Source: Prostheceraeus crozeri (lineage: Eukaryota; Platyhelminthes; Polycladida; Euryleptidae). Taken from it: a DNA stretch of 64,000 nt. Location of the stretch: contig CAJQUW010006321.1 in assembly GCA_907163375.1 (NCBI GenBank), positions 1-64,000 on the forward strand, written 5' to 3'. The notes below the pieces were generated by a model, which searched no databases, was not told the DNA's origin, and was given only the letters and a program-made list of their open reading frames with translations. The position numbers were made by a program, and so were the translations under genes. Positions 59,886 to 64,000 of the stretch are shown here, piece after piece. Position 1 is the stretch's first letter. Every line of letters starts with the position of its first letter.

Positions 59886-61729
59886 AAGAAAACTATAAAA
59901 GTTATGGAAACAAGCATCTATCGATTTTCTCATATATTCATACAATTTTGTGTTCAAAATTGCCTAATTGAACAGCAAGCGACATTCAATAAATATGGAA
60001 GCGATTACATCATGAAAAACACTGATTTTCACTCTAGGTGATGATGAGAAATCTTCGATGAAACTGTCAATAAATTTCAAGCAGCTTTAAATCGCCCGGT
60101 AGAGAGTTATACAACTACACCGTCAACATTCACTGACATTCGCTAACAAAACGAATCAGTCGGGCATAGGACTGCTCTGCTTCCAACGTCTGCTAGATGG
60201 CGCCCTTCAGTGTAATTACATCACAACTTAAATCTACAGCATTTTCGCTACTTGACAATACATCTCCTATTGAAACTGTTATAAACATCACAATCTCGAT
60301 GCAAATGAAAAGATAAGCAACACTTTCTATCTCGAAATACGTGACAGTCGCCTTCATAACCGATAAGCTCATAATCGATATCCCCTAATCAGTTGCGGTT
60401 CTCACAATTCCAAGAATAGCTGTGTTCGAGCAACATTGCAAGATCAACAGAACGCCCACTCGGAGAGAATTCTCGAATCAGTTGAGACTTATGCCTGAGT
60501 TATGGTTACATACTTGTCGTTGGGGAGAATAGTGTACACAAATCTCATAACTGACACATGTTCTAAACAAGATTATTGTTCGTAAGAGAAGTCTATTCTT
60601 TCAATTATGACTATCAATCATACAGTCTCACTTGATGCAGACCTTAGAACCGAGGATTTTTAAAAAATCTAAAACATGCATTTCCTCACAGTAAATGTGA
60701 TCGCTCATATCAGGATGGCCTGACTATGCCTAAAATCACAAGATCCAAATGATGTGTCAATGTCTTTAGGATGATTAAATTCGATCACTCAATTTGAGCG
60801 ACTGTTCGTATACAAGGACTTGAATTAATGAGCAAGATATAGACTTGTTGTTCTAATCAAGGCGAAAGCAGATTAAGACAGGTGAACAAGTGATCAGGGA
60901 TTATCAAAAAGTTACTGCAATATAATTGCCACATTGGAAAGCGCGAACAATCAATTAAGTGAAAATTGGATTCAATTAGCAATCAGTTAATCGAAATCAA
61001 TTATTTTTGATAATATCTGATGATTGTTTATCAGAAGTTAACGATGGTGTCTATCTACAATGAATATTTTCGGTTGAAGTATCCTAGACAGTTTCGAGTA
61101 GCCTAGCAGACAGTGAACACCTTGCATCTGATTGCATTGCCTTTGTTGCAATAGTTGTTGAATAAAGAATGAGCTCTTAGATGATAGAGTGGTGTGCGCT
61201 CGCCCATTTAGCGTCCTGTTGTCAAAAGCAGATAATAAAGGCGTCCGTGAGTAGTTGGACCACTGAGAAGTCAAAAAAGCCCTGATCATTGAGTTCAAAG
61301 CGCCAGCTTCTGCATGGTAATCTGCTACGCGTTGAATAAGTCCTTCAGTTGATATTAGAGAGATATAAAAGTCATGTATGATGTATCTGAATGATGTAGT
61401 CTTGATTTAGTCGCACCTAACAATGACTGATTCCTAGTCAATCAATGAACTGACAATTGATGCTTCATGCCATCAGTAAATTAAAATGCAACTAATTGAA
61501 ATGGAATTATTGAGCATTAGAAGTAATTGTTAAGCCCGGTCCGATTCCAGGTCTGATGATAAACCTTTGATTAAATTTTCGACCCACTCTGGTGACATCG
61601 ATCAAGTGGTTCAATTCTTAATTTGTGGTTGACCAGGTGACGGGAGATCATCTTTCTGAGAAAGTTATATAAAAGCAATCAAAACTCCCCTCTTCAGTTT
61701 ATAGGCCGATATAATAAAGTAGAAGTTAA

Positions 61730-61813
61730 AAGTATCAAAGACAGGCCTTCGGCGTCCAGCGCCTTCAACGGTCGATATTTGGATGGCCATCATCCAACAT
61801 GTCCTTGATACTT
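61730..61813. mobile_element. 84-bp MITE with TTAA flanks
   Basis: AAGTATCAAAGACA and the reverse complement of TGTCCTTGATACTT differ at one of 14 bases. TTAA lies directly outside both ends (61726-61729 and 61814-61817). TTAA duplication is typical of piggyBac and Kolobok groups. The central part has a second small palindrome (GGATGGCCATCATCC). Confidence 0.55.
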
Positions 61814-61954
61814 TTAATTCCTAATTTAATAGAAAGATTTTAGTGATCGTGTTGACTGCTGTTGACGGGAGGTAGTTTTTGTACGTCATTGCCAAAAAAC
61901 AATTTTGTTCGTCTCCCCGGGCTTTTTATTGCAAGAAGTTAAGATAAAAACAAG

Positions 61955-62035
61955 TAGGCTATTTACAATAAAACCGACGTTTCGTCTCTCTAAGACATAG
62001 TCACGGTACTGGTGAACCATTAGTGATCGTGACTC
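61955..62035 (-). mobile_element. Retroelement 3'-tail-like fragment
   Basis: The minus strand reads TCTTAGAGAGACGAAACGTC followed by GGTTTTATTG, the same stem-then-CGAAACGTY pattern as at 58138-58175. Suspected Penelope-type tail; no coding part was assigned. Confidence 0.3.
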
Positions 62036-64000
62036 GAGGTTCGTGAAGCGGTTTCAAAGTCAATTTCAGTCTAGGGAATTCTGTTCAGCTGTTGGACGGC
62101 AATACCATCTATGAATGAATGAATTTTCCCTACCGTACGCTGCCACTCGACAGTGTCCTCGCCTGAAACAACGGCGAAGTGTTTGCAGAGGAGATCGACT
62201 GTGTCTGTCCTCCGGCGTTTCTCTAGACAACATAACAAGTCACGTACGCGATCAACGGCCGGCAGACTTAACTTTCAGCTCCAGGGGTTACGTCTGATGA
62301 TGGAATTTCGATACATCCACCTCAGAATACCAAAATATGGACCAGCAATCTAACATCTGCACAATCATTCAAGTTGACTTTCAATGACATCTTCAAGGGG
62401 ATAGTCCTGATGAATAACTATCAAAAAGAACAATCACAATTTGCTAACTAGAGCGTATCAGCAGCGTACACAGCAGAGACAGTGCGACATTTTTGACAAG
62501 ACGAATTACGGCGGTCAGTTCCTCAATGGATTTTTCTTAAATGAGCTTTAGAAAGTCTGCAAGATGACAGCTGACGCTCTTATATCAAACCAGTTCCAAA
62601 TGGCGTTATATCGTCTGTCTGCAGAGCTTTGTGTACGATTCATTCGTCATGACAATTATACATCAAATAATTATTAGGAATATTCGCAATACGATGTTTA
62701 TCGCTTCGCAGCGAAACTTTTTCATGAGACAATATCGTATTGCAAAACATGCGGTAGTGTCGAGTAAAACGAAGCGATTGAAAGCCTGGAAATATACTAG
62801 AAATAGGACATCAGGCTATTACTTTTGGGAATATAACTAAATAGAGTGAAAAACATTACAGCTTTGTTTCGCCAGCTGTCGTGGCAATTTCGAGTGCTTT
62901 GACTGGCATAAATCTGAAATATTATGAGAATATGGAGATAAACAGTAAAAGACAAATTGAGTTTAATTTTAAGGTTGTCAAGACGACTACAGAGAAGTAG
63001 GAAGGAATGAACACATCAAACAGGAACCCTGGCTGATAGACGAATATAATCCGAATAGAGTTGAAGATATCAAAGGGAGGGTTAACCATTTCAGAACGGC
63101 AGAGAATCTAGCAGCATATCTCACAAAGCATTTTCACAAGCATGGTTTCGTATTGGATAAATGTGAAATTTACTGGATATGATCATTTATTGACTATCTC
63201 GTCAAATTTGCTCATCAAGAGCGATTGACTGCCACAAACCACAATTTTCATGATGCAGACACAATAAGTACAAAGTTGATGCAAATTGAATACTTCATGA
63301 AAAGAAAGCGTTGTCTGTTCGTCAGACGATGAGACACATCCGCACGTTGAGAAGAATTTCCCCTGAAAGCTCTTATGCATCTGTATGTTCTCAGTTACTA
63401 TTTCAAATGATCCTACGACTTTTATGACAGTGGGTGGGACCACGTCCAAATATTAAACCAAAATCAAAAATTCAAAAATTTTCTCCTCGAAAATGTTTTG
63501 CCAGAATGTAAATTAAAGTAAAATCCGAATTTTGCAGACATTCCGATTCAGACCCGTTCGCAAGGCAGATGTAGATAATTAGCAGACTTCCTGATAAAGA
63601 AACAAATTGGCGTTTTGGTTTGTGTACAGGAGTCTATATTTTACCTGATCTTGGCTATCTTATTATTTCTTATATTTCCGCTTTATTTCCTGGATTAAAA
63701 ACACTGACATCTTTATTTTCAAGTCATGTGGTAACGCTTTTTATATTTTCCATGTTGATTGCAAACAATTATGGCAGTTATTCTAGCAAGAGACCACGAA
63801 AATGGTTGGTAACATAAAATGCGTTCGATTGTCATCATTCCGCTATTTTGACTTGAAAGAATCTATGTGTGGAAAATTTCCAAAAAGCGGGTAAGTTAAT
63901 CCAGACAAATGCTGTTGGAGCAACAGGGAAGTCACCTAAGTTTGAATATCCAATGGTTTCAAGCATGAATGTGTCAAGTCAACACATTCCGCTAGATCTA

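Larger units (their letters stand above)
56834..64000. other. Upstream part of the pyruvate kinase locus, no exon recognised
   Basis: Because the first visible exon starts in phase 0 at residue ~127, this is expected to be intron. I looked on the minus strand for DTKGPEIRTG, NVARLNFSHG and CTIGPAS and did not see them. It contains a Penelope-like fragment (57710-58175), an inverted-repeat element (59172-59885), a TTAA MITE (61730-61813) and a retroelement-like tail (61955-62035). 62036-64000 shows no recognised feature. Confidence 0.5.

Noticed and set aside
1-64000. CRISPR arrays, tRNA or rRNA genes, bacterial operons, LTR pairs with retroviral genes
   Set aside because: None was seen on either strand. 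The tRNA-like heads at 10368 and 54766 belong to SINEs, and no TG...CA-bounded direct long repeats were found.

Overview
This window is animal nuclear DNA: AT-rich, with genes split by large GT-AG introns and crowded with decayed transposable elements. No operons, Shine-Dalgarno sites, tRNAs or rRNAs were seen. The species cannot be fixed. Both recognised genes are general metazoan housekeeping genes, and the intron sizes, diverse DNA transposons, tRNA-derived SINE and recurrent TAGGCCTA-like words suit a non-vertebrate, possibly marine, animal. That placement is inference.

Two host genes lie tail to tail. ANP32 (acidic leucine-rich nuclear phosphoprotein 32) is complete on the plus strand in three coding exons (14922-14978, 23090-23645, 26051-26403; 321 residues). 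Its 57-nt first coding exon sits 8.1 kb upstream of the second. Pyruvate kinase lies on the minus strand. Six coding exons between 56833 and 30423 encode about 414 residues, from the B domain to the C-terminus, with matching phases at every junction. The exons for the first ~126 residues were not found and probably lie beyond 64000. About 4 kb separates the two stop codons. A signal-peptide exon followed by a PAN/apple-like exon (6603-6283, minus) looks like a secreted PAN-fibrinogen-type gene, but its fibrinogen-like part is disrupted. An isolated Ig-like exon candidate lies in ANP32 intron 2.

Layout: 1-14.9 kb is an accessory region rich in hAT-type elements, including one inserted exactly at the end of another, plus two MITE-scale elements or repeats, a SINE, a Tc1/mariner-type transposase remnant and dispersed repeats. 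ANP32 occupies 14.9-26.4 kb; its first intron holds a fold-back MITE, a LINE-type reverse transcriptase remnant and a 2.6-kb CACTA-type element inserted into an older repeat. 26.4-30.4 kb is intergenic with one 1.2-kb hAT-like element. The pyruvate kinase gene fills 30.4 kb onward. Its 18-kb last intron carries a hAT element and a 2.08-kb Chapaev-like element with ~0.56-0.60-kb inverted arms, which holds six CArG-box palindromes and an internally deleted transposase gene. 56.8-64 kb has a Penelope-like fragment, inverted-repeat elements and no recognised exon.

The most notable results are element boundaries set by target-site duplications read directly from the sequence: CTTCTTTC and CTTTCCAG (nested pair), ACCATGTC, GCCTACTA, GCAT, TTA, ATCTGTAY and GTCTATGM. 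No wholly new molecular system was identified. The two most unusual items are the CArG-bearing fold-back element and the nested hAT junction.
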